A stretch of 6,930 bases of DNA from Kiloniellales bacterium (GCA_030067055.1 JASJAL010000383.1:1-6930); one strand, 5' to 3'; shown: positions 1 to 5,973, counted from the stretch's first letter. Translations and numbers: made by a program. Notes: generated by a model from the sequence alone, not told the origin.

Positions 1-1124
1 GGCAGCTCGGCGTATTCGGGATGGATCGGGCAGACGTGATGATGCTCGCCCGGCAGGCCGAGGTCCTGTATGGCGATGTTCAAGACTGCAGCCGAGTCGG
101 TCGCCAAACGCAGCGCCTTGCGGACGCGCGCATCGTCGAAAGGTTTCTCGGTCACCTTGGTGCGCACCACCGCGGTCTTCGCCGTGACCGCCTGGTAGAT
201 CGTCACGTCTGGCAGGGTCTTAATAGTATCGAGGACATTCATCTTGGCTTCGTGGAGGCCATGCACCTGTTTCGAGGCCAGTGCTGCCATGCTTGCTGCG
301 GCGTCGTCGCCGAGATCGATAAACTCTAGACCGTCCAGGTGAGGCCCCTCGCCCCAATAGTCGTTTCGCGCCCTGAGCACTGCCCGCTCGCCAACGCTGT
401 AGTCAACCAGCTCGAAGGCACCGGTGCCATTGGAGCCAATCTTGAAGACGCCGCCCTCCTCCGGGTCGATGATGTGCATCGGGTAGTGGAAAAAGTGTTC
501 CGGCACGGCGAGTTGTGGCGCCTTGCAGTTTAGCCGAAACGTATGATCGTCGACCTTCTCGATCGCATTGGCGTCCCACAGCTCGGCGGCTTTCTCGCCG
601 TCCTTCTCCACCTCGTTAAGCATGTAGCCGCTCATCAGGCCGATCATCGAGGAGCCGTTTTCCGGGTCGAGCACGTGCTTGAGGTTCCACACCGCGTCGT
701 CCGCCGTGAAATCGCGGCCACTGTGCCACTTGATTCCCTTCCGAAGGCGGAAGGTCCAGGTGCGGAGATCTTCGCTCGCCTCCCAGCTCTCGGCCAGGTA
801 GGGCCGTGTGATGTTGTCGTGGCCCGTGCGTGTCATGTACTCGCAGACCTGCCGCGTAATGTCGCTTTCGAACCAGCTGTAGGCATGCGGATTGGTTAGC
901 TCCAGGACGCGCATGCCGATGCGGATCGTGCCGCCTTTCGGCATGGCGGCCTGGGCCGGCGTGACCAAGGTTTCGCCCGTGAACTTGCCGGCAAAAGCAT
1001 AAGCGGCGCCGGCTGAAACACCCAGCAAGGTGGCCGTGCGGAGAAATTCACGGCGGTCGCAGAGTCCATCTGAGAACTGCTGCTTCAGCTTCGGGATATA
1101 GGGGTGTTCGACCTTGTCCTTCAT
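1..1124 (-). CDS. Tat-exported family 5 ABC-transporter solute-binding protein (peptide/nickel type), C-terminus outside the window
   Basis: I translated this frame by hand from the reverse strand. It is open from ATG at 1124 to the left edge, giving 374 residues of a protein that is usually about 500-600 long. The N-terminus has a twin-arginine motif, DRREFLR (residues 23-29), followed by a hydrophobic stretch (about 31-46) and a likely cleavage site after AQA near residue 59, so export of the folded protein by Tat to the periplasm is expected. The mature part starts with a GGTIRIGM strand and contains the family 5 signatures YLAESWEASED, TFRLRKGIKWHSG and FTADDAVWNLKHVLDP, typical of DppA/OppA/NikA-like proteins. 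It would capture an oligopeptide or similar solute for an inner-membrane ABC permease, which is not in the window. The substrate cannot be read from the sequence. A GGGAGG Shine-Dalgarno element lies just upstream. Family assignment is firm. Confidence 0.93.
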   Translation of the reverse strand, partial: MKDKVEHPYIPKLKQQFSDGLCDRREFLRTATLLGVSAGAAYAFAGKFTGETLVTPAQAAMPKGGTIRIGMRVLELTNPHAYSWFESDITRQVCEYMTRTGHDNITRPYLAESWEASEDLRTWTFRLRKGIKWHSGRDFTADDAVWNLKHVLDPENGSSMIGLMSGYMLNEVEKDGEKAAELWDANAIEKVDDHTFRLNCKAPQLAVPEHFFHYPMHIIDPEEGGVFKIGSNGTGAFELVDYSVGERAVLRARNDYWGEGPHLDGLEFIDLGDDAAASMAALASKQVHGLHEAKMNVLDTIKTLPDVTIYQAVTAKTAVVRTKVTEKPFDDARVRKALRLATDSAAVLNIAIQDLGLPGEHHHVCPIHPEYAEL

Positions 1125-1130
1125 AGCTTC

Positions 1131-1136
1131 CCTCCC
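1131..1136 (-). promoter_or_regulatory. Ribosome binding site of the solute-binding protein gene
   Basis: Read on the minus strand, GGGAGG lies six bases before the ATG at 1124. It supports this start, which gives a complete Tat signal peptide preceded by about 22 hydrophilic residues. Confidence 0.75.
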
Positions 1137-1733
1137 AAGTTCGCAGGTCCGCGAAAGCCCTCAACTTCACTGTGGTGCCGGGATGAACGCGTGAGACCGA
1201 CCGACTTCCTGCGGTTGGGCGCCAAGGCCCAGCTTTCTGCGGCGTCCCTTCTTACCGGACAGAAGACGCCACCAGTTCTTACCTGGGCTGATCGTAACAG
1301 GTGTCGCGCAGGACGGACAGCCTGGCCGGCGGCGGTATGAACCGGAGAGTCCGTAGCCGCGCTCTAAGGAGAAAAACGGCATCGCCGGCAGAGCGACCGG
1401 GAATCGCCAGAGGCGGACATCCACTACTTCCCTACCTGCGTAGATTCTGTTGTTAGCCGACGCAATGACACGTCACGCATGATTTAGTGAAATCAACATT
1501 CATCGACCGCCATCGCATGAGTCTCGGCGCACCGAAAACATCGACCCGAATTCTCGGGTGCTTGCCTCTAGGTGGAAGCAGCGGGCGTCCAACGCACCGC
1601 GATTGTGTCTTCCCGGTCCTCCATCTGCGTTCTCGCCCCGACGCAGGTTGCCTCAAGGATTTGGCAGATGCACTTTGTCGAAAAAGCTGACGCCGAATGG
1701 CCGATGTCTGTTTCTATGGCTTGGAGAGTTGAC
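1137..1733. other. Gene-free stretch between the transporter gene and the SRPBCC-LOV unit
   Basis: No reading frame here combines a Shine-Dalgarno element, a plausible start and recognisable protein features. The short overlapping frames on both strands look like chance openings. It must contain the promoters for the leftward transporter gene and the rightward SRPBCC-LOV pair, but I could not identify convincing -35/-10 boxes. The only clear structure is a six-base-pair hairpin at 1544-1559, listed separately. Confidence 0.6.
1544..1559. repeat. Perfect 6-bp hairpin upstream of the SRPBCC-LOV unit
   Basis: ACCCGA (1544-1549) and TCGGGT (1554-1559) are perfect inverted repeats around a four-base ATTC loop. 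No T-run follows on either side, so it is not a standard intrinsic terminator. It lies 185 bases before the SRPBCC start codon. It could be a protein-binding site, a leader-RNA hairpin or chance. Confidence 0.4.
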
Positions 1734-1737
1734 AGGA
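1734..1737 (+). promoter_or_regulatory. Ribosome binding site that fixes the SRPBCC start
   Basis: AGGA lies six bases before the ATG at 1744. The same frame is open upstream to a GTG at 1558, but the translated upstream part (residues before MSQPRLKK) has no family similarity, so this site and the ATG mark the real start. Confidence 0.6.
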
Positions 1738-1743
1738 CGAACC

Positions 1744-2253
1744 ATGAGCCAACCAAGGCTGAAGAAACCGGTCGTTGGTCGTGCTGAGATCGTCATCAGG
1801 AGCACGCCCGACACAATATTTGAGTTCATTGGCGTGGGTTTCTTTACCAACTATCCGCGCTGGTCACCCGAAGTGGTCGAACTCGAACAGCTCAGCGACG
1901 GTGAAATTGGCGTAGGAACGATGGCCCGCCAGATACGCATCGATCAACGGCAACGGTTGGAGTCGAAGTTTCAGGTCACGAAGTTCGAGGTCGGGGAGTG
2001 CGTGGAATTCAAGGGGGTTCCTGATCTATTCCGTTGCACGTTCGACATTCGCGCCATCAACCCGGGCGCCAGGACCAATCTGACCTTCACGTTCGAGGGA
2101 CTGGAGTTGCGTTCCTACATGCGGCCATTCGAGAAACTGATCCGTCGCGTGGTTCAGGATGGTGCGGTTCGTACTACCAGGAACATCAAGCACCTGATCG
2201 AGTTTCAGGAGCGACGGCGAGCACGCTCTAGCGCAACAAAAACCATTCGATAG
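1744..2253 (+). CDS. SRPBCC-superfamily (polyketide cyclase/START-like) small protein
   Basis: A 169-residue cytoplasmic protein with no signal peptide or membrane segment. Its order of elements fits the helix-grip SRPBCC fold (polyketide_cyc2 type): a first strand AEIVIRST (14-21), a short helix DTIFEFI (23-29), a YPRWSPEVVELEQLSDG stretch (37-53) with the usual W, then GVGTMAR (57-62), antiparallel strands through FQVTKFEVGECVEFKG (76-91), RTNLTFTFEGLEL (110-122), and a long C-terminal helix from about 126 to 160. In this superfamily the fold encloses a hydrophobic cavity that holds lipids, polyketide intermediates or other small ligands; many members have no known reaction, and I see no catalytic signature to define one. 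It ends 11 bases before the LOV photoreceptor gene, on the same strand and each with its own Shine-Dalgarno, so co-transcription is very likely. The basic tail (about 156-169, six arginines) is not part of the core fold. Ligand and role are unknown. Confidence 0.87.
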   Translation: MSQPRLKKPVVGRAEIVIRSTPDTIFEFIGVGFFTNYPRWSPEVVELEQLSDGEIGVGTMARQIRIDQRQRLESKFQVTKFEVGECVEFKGVPDLFRCTFDIRAINPGARTNLTFTFEGLELRSYMRPFEKLIRRVVQDGAVRTTRNIKHLIEFQERRRARSSATKTIR

Positions 2254-2257
2254 GGAG
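2253..2257 (+). promoter_or_regulatory. Ribosome binding site of the LOV gene
   Basis: GGGAG starts on the last base of the preceding gene's TAG stop codon and sits seven bases before the LOV ATG. This compact arrangement supports translation from one bicistronic message. Confidence 0.75.
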
Positions 2258-2264
2258 CTGCCCG

Positions 2265-2729
2265 ATGTCTTTTGTCGTTGAAAAGGACCCTAATCTCATA
2301 CCGCAGATACTGTCGACCATATTGGATTCGACCAGTAATGGTATCACCCTGGCAGATCCAGATATCGAAGACATGCCGATCATTTACGCCAACAAGTCAT
2401 TTGAGGCGATGACCGGCTATGAGCAGGCCGAAATCATCGGCCGTAATTGTCGTTTCTTGCAGGGTACGGATCGTGAGCAAGAAGCCCGCTTTCACCTGCG
2501 CAGGGCGATTGACGAACGTTTGCCGGTCGAAGTGGACATCCGCAATTACAGGAAAAGTGGAGAGATGTTCCACAACCACCTCGCCCTAACGCCGCTATTT
2601 GACGATGAAAATCAGCTACTCTATTACCTCGGGGTTCAGTATGACATTACAATGCAGGTCGAGGCGGCCGAGGAACTTGAGCGGTTGAAGCAGAGGCTGG
2701 CCGAGCTCGCAGCGACGCCGAGTGATTAA
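2265..2729 (+). CDS. Short LOV-domain (PAS-type) blue-light photoreceptor
   Basis: A 154-residue single-domain protein. The PAS core runs from about residue 17 to 130. It carries the LOV signature GRNCRFLQG (59-67), where Cys62 is the residue expected to form the light-driven covalent adduct with FMN C4a. Other flavin contacts are present where the family has them: Asn61, Arg63, Gln66, Arg79 (LRRAI), Asn94 in IRNYRKSG, Asn104 in MFHNHLAL and Gln125 in YLGVQYDIT, the glutamine that flips on illumination. The sequence before the core (ITLADPDIEDMPIIYANKSF) also matches LOV proteins. A short N-terminal cap and a C-terminal amphipathic helix (about 131-150, heptad-like leucines in EELERLKQRLAEL) flank the core. 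There is no kinase, GGDEF, HTH or STAS output domain, so it is a 'short LOV' protein, a class known in bacteria such as Pseudomonas putida and Rhodobacter/Dinoroseobacter. Signalling must then go through dimer rearrangement or a partner; the SRPBCC protein encoded just upstream is the obvious candidate (inference). Confidence 0.95.
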   Translation: MSFVVEKDPNLIPQILSTILDSTSNGITLADPDIEDMPIIYANKSFEAMTGYEQAEIIGRNCRFLQGTDREQEARFHLRRAIDERLPVEVDIRNYRKSGEMFHNHLALTPLFDDENQLLYYLGVQYDITMQVEAAEELERLKQRLAELAATPSD

Positions 2730-3218
2730 CCCGGCACGCGCTCTGGCATAGCGCTCGTTCTGGTCCAGCCAAGCGCTGATGAACTCGCGATGCCGCACAC
2801 CCCAATGGCTCCGAAGAACACTTAAATGGCTTGGGGCCAACATGGGCTAAGGCGCGGGCGCTATAGGACATCCACCTCTAATCACGTTCCTTGGACCGGC
2901 CCACCAAGAAAATGTCAATGTTGTTCACAACGATTCAGATCTCTGGTTTGGGCCATTGCACCCCGTCACCGACTGCTACCATTCACTTCTGGAAACGAGG
3001 GAAGAGCGGTCCTCAGCGCTCTGACGTCTGAAGCTGGGGCAAGACCGGACTTGGCGAACGTTAGCAGGCTACGGCAATTTCTAGCCACAACCGGACTTCC
3101 GGGGGCTTCAGAGTTGGCATCGCAAGTCCCTTAACCCACGATCAGATCCATGACCCACCGATCACGCACATTGAAGCCCGCGTGTAACCAACCCAGCCAA
3201 TTCTATACCCGTTGCGCT
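2730..3218. other. Gene-free stretch downstream of the LOV gene
   Basis: No convincing gene in about 490 bases. The longest frames (plus 2826-3134; minus 2616-2843 and 2647-2871) lack Shine-Dalgarno elements and have low-complexity, family-less translations. The minus frame around 2720-2810 encodes a REFISAWLDQNERYARARAG stretch that faintly recalls small-terminase or helix-turn-helix remnants, but this is too weak to annotate. The sequence AGCGCT occurs at 2750-2755 and 2772-2777 around an imperfect inner repeat. No T-run follows, so I cannot assign a terminator for the operon. Confidence 0.55.
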
Positions 3219-3557
3219 CTAGCCGACCCTCCCGGCCGGCCGGAAGCTCCCGCGCATGGACTGGGCCTTCTCATAGACTGCTTTAGCGTCAACTGAAGTA
3301 ATCGCCGGCACCGTGCGCAGGTCGGTTACTGTACCCGAAGCGGCCGCGGTTAGGAGGGCGGCGAGGATGTCCTGTTCACTCTCGCCTTCCGAGATGATCA
3401 AGAAGTCGTGGTCGCCGAACGTAACGTAGTAATCCAAGAGTTTGCCACCGCTCGACTCCATAAGTGCCGCCACGGCCTGGAAGCGGTCTTCTGGCTTATT
3501 GAGGATGCCCTCGAGGGCCTTTGCCGTGAAGCGGCCTTGCGTGATGTAGGTGGTCAT
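3219..3557 (-). CDS. GYD-domain protein of unknown function
   Basis: A 112-residue protein with no signal peptide or membrane helix. The opening MTTYITQGRFTAKALEGI, the SGGKLLDYYVTFGDHDFLII stretch (36-55, where FGDHDF stands for the family's G-x-[YFH]-D motif) and the closing TVTDLRTVPAIT strand match the GYD family (PF08734), compact alpha/beta dimeric-barrel-like proteins of about 95-110 residues whose biochemical role is not established. A strong AGGAG element (3566-3570, read on the minus strand) eight bases before the ATG fixes the start. The gene stands alone: about 374 bases separate it from the same-strand gene on the right, and no partner adjoins it. The last 12 residues (MRGSFRPAGRVG) extend beyond the usual domain; a palindromic CCGGCCGGCCGG run at 3232-3243 codes part of this tail and could form a hairpin in the message. 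Confidence 0.85.
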   Translation of the reverse strand: MTTYITQGRFTAKALEGILNKPEDRFQAVAALMESSGGKLLDYYVTFGDHDFLIISEGESEQDILAALLTAAASGTVTDLRTVPAITSVDAKAVYEKAQSMRGSFRPAGRVG

Positions 3558-3565
3558 ATTGCCTT

Positions 3566-3570
3566 CTCCT
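3566..3570 (-). promoter_or_regulatory. Ribosome binding site of the GYD gene
   Basis: AGGAG on the minus strand, within a longer purine run (AGGAGAAGG), eight bases before the ATG at 3557. Confidence 0.75.
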
Positions 3571-3931
3571 CTGGGTTCCTTGGTTCAACTGACACGGCCG
3601 CGCGCGTCACCGTGGGGCGGGCCTGGGAATCGTTACGTTATTACCGGGGTGAAGGCTGCGGGTCCGGGATTGGGCGCTAAACGGACCGATGGGCTACTTG
3701 CTCGCAACGGCGAGACATAGCCAGAAGGAGAAGTGGGCGGTTGATTGAGCAACCGCATCTTGACACCTGGATGCGGGCGGTGCGGGCCTCCGACTGCGTC
3801 ACGGACGGGAGCCCAGATTCTGAGCGATGAACCAGCTGAATTGCTCACTCGAACTTCGCAGGGATCGCTTTGGGTGTTGGACAGCGCAGACCCAACGTCG
3901 TGAGACCCTAAACCTGTTGCTCGTATGGACC
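3571..3931. other. Gene-free stretch between the secreted-protein gene and the GYD gene
   Basis: No supported gene. The minus frame at 3633-3959 overlaps the end of the secreted-protein gene and has a proline/serine-rich translation with no family features and no Shine-Dalgarno. The stretch should hold the terminator of the secreted-protein gene and the promoter of the GYD gene. It contains a 7-bp hairpin (3737-3756), listed separately, and a weak TGAGC/GCTCA pair near 3820-3846. Confidence 0.55.
3737..3756 (-). terminator. Possible terminator hairpin downstream of the secreted-protein gene
   Basis: GCGGTTG (3737-3743) and CAACCGC (3750-3756) form a perfect seven-base-pair stem around a six-base loop. 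On the minus strand it lies about 175 bases after the stop at 3932 and is followed by CCACTTCTCC, pyrimidine-rich but without a clean T-run. A transcript-end hairpin is the simplest reading; an operator for the GYD gene downstream is an alternative. Confidence 0.35.
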
Positions 3932-4738
3932 TTAAGTTCCGGTGCGCACCGCTTTCCAATAGTCGTAGTTCAACTCACGCATCAGGAGATCATGCCACTG
4001 GCGCAGGCAGTGTCGCATCGGCGCAGCCCAGACCTTGGCCGTACAACCGTCGATCATATGGTTGGCCCAATGGAGTCCGCTGCCGGCGGGAGGTCGCCAG
4101 GCCGTAGCCCTGGCCCAAGCGCCATCGGGTGGACCTGAGGACGCAGTCTGGCCGGGCGCCGGGAGCGAGTTGATGAGCAAATTGGTTGCCCGCACCGCTT
4201 CAACTTGCTTGCCGCCGTCATCGACCAGATCGGCACCTAGTCTGCGCAACGTGGTTGTCGCCAACGCCACGTCCTCGCCTGTTTGCGGCCTAACGTCACC
4301 TGGCTCCGGCGCTGGCAGCAGCGACACCTGATCGCCGACAAGGACCGACACTCTGACGGGATCTAGCCGGGCGACCTGGGCCGTATCCAAGGTCGCATAG
4401 ACACTGGTAATGGTGCGCGCTGCAGTCAGCGTCAGCAAGTCGCCGGCGGGCACATGACGTGTCGTCCCATCCGCGCGCTCGACGATCAACGTCAGATCGC
4501 TTGGGTTAATCGCGTGGTAAACAGTGCCGGCCGCCGGAATGGGTCGCGACTGTTGCAGGCAGAAACTGGTGAGCTCCGCCCGACATTTGCCGTCCAAGCA
4601 AGTCATTGGCGTGGCGTCGCCATCCGAAGCTACAAGCGCAAGGATTTGCGGGGCTGCGACAGCTTTGTGACCGACCACACCGAAGGCCATCAAGAGCACG
4701 GCCAGCAACAGCGATTGGAGAAGACGAGAGGAAGACAT
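3932..4738 (-). CDS. Secreted protein of unknown function with five cysteines
   Basis: A 268-residue protein I do not recognise. The start is ATG 4738, because a GGAGG element lies seven bases before it and the next residues form a clean Sec signal peptide: a short polar start, a hydrophobic core LLLAVLLMAFGVVG (10-23) and a likely cut after AVA at 28. The frame is open further upstream to 4867, but that extension has no Shine-Dalgarno and would bury the signal peptide. The mature part has no further membrane helix and should be periplasmic. Cysteines are at 47, 52 and 60 (MTCLDGKC and SFCLQQ) and at 232 and 244 (DGCTAK and RHCLRQW), suggesting disulfides with one left over. The middle (about 80-140: LTLIVERADG, HVPAGDLLTL, VRVSVLVGDQVSLLP) looks beta-rich; the stretch from about 150 to 190 looks helical; a proline/glycine linker (about 192-220) precedes a tryptophan-rich C-terminal segment (HWANHM, RQWHDLLMRELNYDYWKAV). 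No catalytic motif is visible. Confidence 0.75.
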   Translation of the reverse strand: MSSSRLLQSLLLAVLLMAFGVVGHKAVAAPQILALVASDGDATPMTCLDGKCRAELTSFCLQQSRPIPAAGTVYHAINPSDLTLIVERADGTTRHVPAGDLLTLTAARTITSVYATLDTAQVARLDPVRVSVLVGDQVSLLPAPEPGDVRPQTGEDVALATTTLRRLGADLVDDGGKQVEAVRATNLLINSLPAPGQTASSGPPDGAWARATAWRPPAGSGLHWANHMIDGCTAKVWAAPMRHCLRQWHDLLMRELNYDYWKAVRTGT

Positions 4739-4745
4739 GGCGATA

Positions 4746-4750
4746 CCTCC
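4746..4750 (-). promoter_or_regulatory. Ribosome binding site that fixes the secreted-protein start
   Basis: GGAGG on the minus strand, seven bases before ATG 4738. It selects the signal-peptide start over the upstream in-frame start at 4867. Confidence 0.8.
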
Positions 4751-5378
4751 AGTCCAGTACTGAAAACAAATCGATGACAGCCATCCAACTCGGCCAATAC
4801 ATACTACGCGAGGATCAGCATAATCACTAGCAGCACCGCTCGGTTCCTTTCTCGAGACGAACGGCACGATCCTCCGATAGTCGTTGGCTCGCGCGGGAAT
4901 CCGTTCTCGCCAGCCGCGTTCCCCATTAAGGCACCGGCGAACGAGAGTTCCGCGGGCTGGTCAATGGTGGTCTACCGACTTGCCGAATGGCCGCTTCGGG
5001 TCAGAATCTGCCTATCAGCCGCAGCTTCTTGAAGGCCCGCTTTCAGGGGTTCTCTGGACCTCACCGAGAGCAGGTCCGGACGGACGACTTTAGCCGGGCT
5101 TGTCGAAAAGGCCCCTTGGGGCACTGGCTGCGCCAGCCTCGACCTCTTCCTTCGGCTTGCAGATTTGGAGCGTGCGCCCGGGCCGGCGCTCAAGACGCTG
5201 GAGGATGCGTGGGCGCAAAGGGCGGCCGCTGCGGCTGTGCTTGCGGATCCGCCTCGATCTTTCCAACCCAAGGATTCCGAGAACTTTTCTGCGACTTGGT
5301 GTGACTTCTGTGACCACCGCGTCGCCGGCGCTCGGTCCCTGCTAGGATCGGGCCTAGAACGGAGGCCGTCCGGAGTGG
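4751..5378. other. Gene-free stretch between the divergent secreted-protein and TonB-like genes
   Basis: About 630 bases with no gene I can support. Promoters for both flanking divergent genes must lie here, but no clear boxes could be read. From about 5100 to 5390 a plus-strand frame stays open and gives a fairly protein-like translation (for example ALKTLEDAW), yet it has no Shine-Dalgarno and runs out of frame into the TonB-like gene. Two small hairpins sit side by side at 5111-5136. Confidence 0.55.
5111..5136. repeat. Pair of adjacent short hairpins (REP-like)
   Basis: GCCCC (5111-5115) pairs with GGGGC (5118-5122) across two bases, and CTGGC (5124-5128) pairs with GCCAG (5132-5136) across three. 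Back-to-back GC-rich palindromes in an intergenic stretch resemble interspersed palindromic elements, but with a single copy in view, membership of a repeat family is a guess. The two-base loop of the first means its real stem is shorter than five pairs. Confidence 0.4.
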
Positions 5379-5385
5379 AGGGAGG
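5379..5385 (+). promoter_or_regulatory. Ribosome binding site of the TonB-like lipoprotein gene
   Basis: AGGGAGG lies eight bases before the ATG at 5394, within a longer purine-rich run. It decides the start and argues against the much longer overlapping frame that opens at 5165. Confidence 0.75.
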
Positions 5386-5393
5386 CCGGGTCG

Positions 5394-5969
5394 ATGCTAC
5401 AGGTCGGAACGCGTCTGAACCGGGGACTCTGTCTGCTCGTCTGCCTCGCCCTGGCGCTGGCCGGCTGCACCAACTACCGGATGAGCCTGGATCCGATCGA
5501 GCTGGACGATCCCGCCGCCGGTGCTGCGGCGCCCGGCGGCGTGGCCACGGACGAAGACTTCGAAGCGCTGCGGGAGCCGCCGCGGCCGCTGTTCCGCCAG
5601 CAGGAGCTCGAGGAGCCGCCCGTCGAGGGGACCCTGGACGGCTGGGTGCGCCTGCGCTTCGCGGTCAGCGAGACCGGGGCGGTCGAGGAGATCGAGGTCC
5701 TGGAGTCCAGCGACTTCCGGCTCGAGGCTCCGGCCGTGCGGCTGGTCTCGGACTGGACCTACACGCCCGGTACGGTCGACGGCACGCCCGTCGCCTTCGC
5801 GGGCCAGGAGGCTTACGTCACCTTCTTCGAGGAGCCCAATGTGATCGACACGCCGGAGGAGTACTTTCTGATCGGCGCGGCCATCTTCGTCGTCTTTTTT
5901 ACCTTGAGTATCTTGATCTTGGTCTTCGGCGGCGACTCCACCACCGTCGCCGGCGCCGGCGCCGAGTGA
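5394..5969 (+). CDS. TonB C-terminal-domain lipoprotein with a C-terminal membrane helix
   Basis: A 191-residue protein. The N-terminus is a lipoprotein signal peptide: basic residues, a hydrophobic core (12-22) and a lipobox LAGC with Cys25 as the acylation site. A Pro/Ala/acidic stretch (31-78) follows. Residues about 80-147 look like the TonB C-terminal domain (TIGR01352-like): a GWVRLRFAVSETGAVEEIEVLESS unit, a helix APAVRLVSDW, then YTPGTVDGTPV and a last strand AYVTFFE. In TonB this domain touches outer-membrane transporters; many stand-alone relatives have no defined role. Residues about 158-178 (YFLIGAAIFVVFFTLSILILV) form a strong membrane helix, followed by a short tail. Having both a lipid anchor and a C-terminal helix is odd; canonical TonB has its single helix at the N-terminus and no lipobox. 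Both anchors would probably sit in the inner membrane with the domain in the periplasm (inference). No ExbB/ExbD genes are in view. G+C is much higher than in the genes to its left. Confidence 0.85.
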   Translation: MLQVGTRLNRGLCLLVCLALALAGCTNYRMSLDPIELDDPAAGAAAPGGVATDEDFEALREPPRPLFRQQELEEPPVEGTLDGWVRLRFAVSETGAVEEIEVLESSDFRLEAPAVRLVSDWTYTPGTVDGTPVAFAGQEAYVTFFEEPNVIDTPEEYFLIGAAIFVVFFTLSILILVFGGDSTTVAGAGAE

Positions 5970-5973
5970 CCCG

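Noticed and set aside
1320..1425. Possible glycine-riboswitch-like pattern on the plus strand (GGAGAG ... AAGGAGAAA ... GGGAATCGCCAGAGGCGGAC)
   Set aside because: The core CCGAAGG element is absent, the closing strand does not pair with GGAGAG, and no glycine-related gene follows.
1729..1734. TTGACA resembling a -35 box
   Set aside because: It sits only nine bases before the SRPBCC start codon and overlaps the ribosome site, leaving no room for a -10 box.
1558..1743. N-terminal extension of the SRPBCC frame to GTG 1558
   Set aside because: The extension has no Shine-Dalgarno and no family similarity; ATG 1744 has both a ribosome site and the right family length.
2616..2871. Minus-strand frames with an AWLDQNERYARARA stretch, faintly like a small-terminase remnant
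   Set aside because: They overlap the LOV gene, lack a start signal, and the similarity is a memory-level impression over about 20 residues.
3044..3098. Direct repeat ACCGGACTT at 3044-3052 and 3090-3098
   Set aside because: Only nine bases with unrelated flanks; too short to distinguish from chance in a GC-rich stretch.
4822..4847. GGAAC-N17-GATT on the minus strand as a possible general-stress (EcfG-type) promoter for the secreted-protein gene
   Set aside because: The -35 half matches but the -10 half differs from CGTT at two of four positions, so the match is not meaningful alone.
1692..4993. Shared 12-mer GCCGAATGGCCG at 1692-1703 and 4982-4993 in two gene-free regions
   Set aside because: One shared 12-mer is expected by chance in about 7 kb, and the flanks differ.
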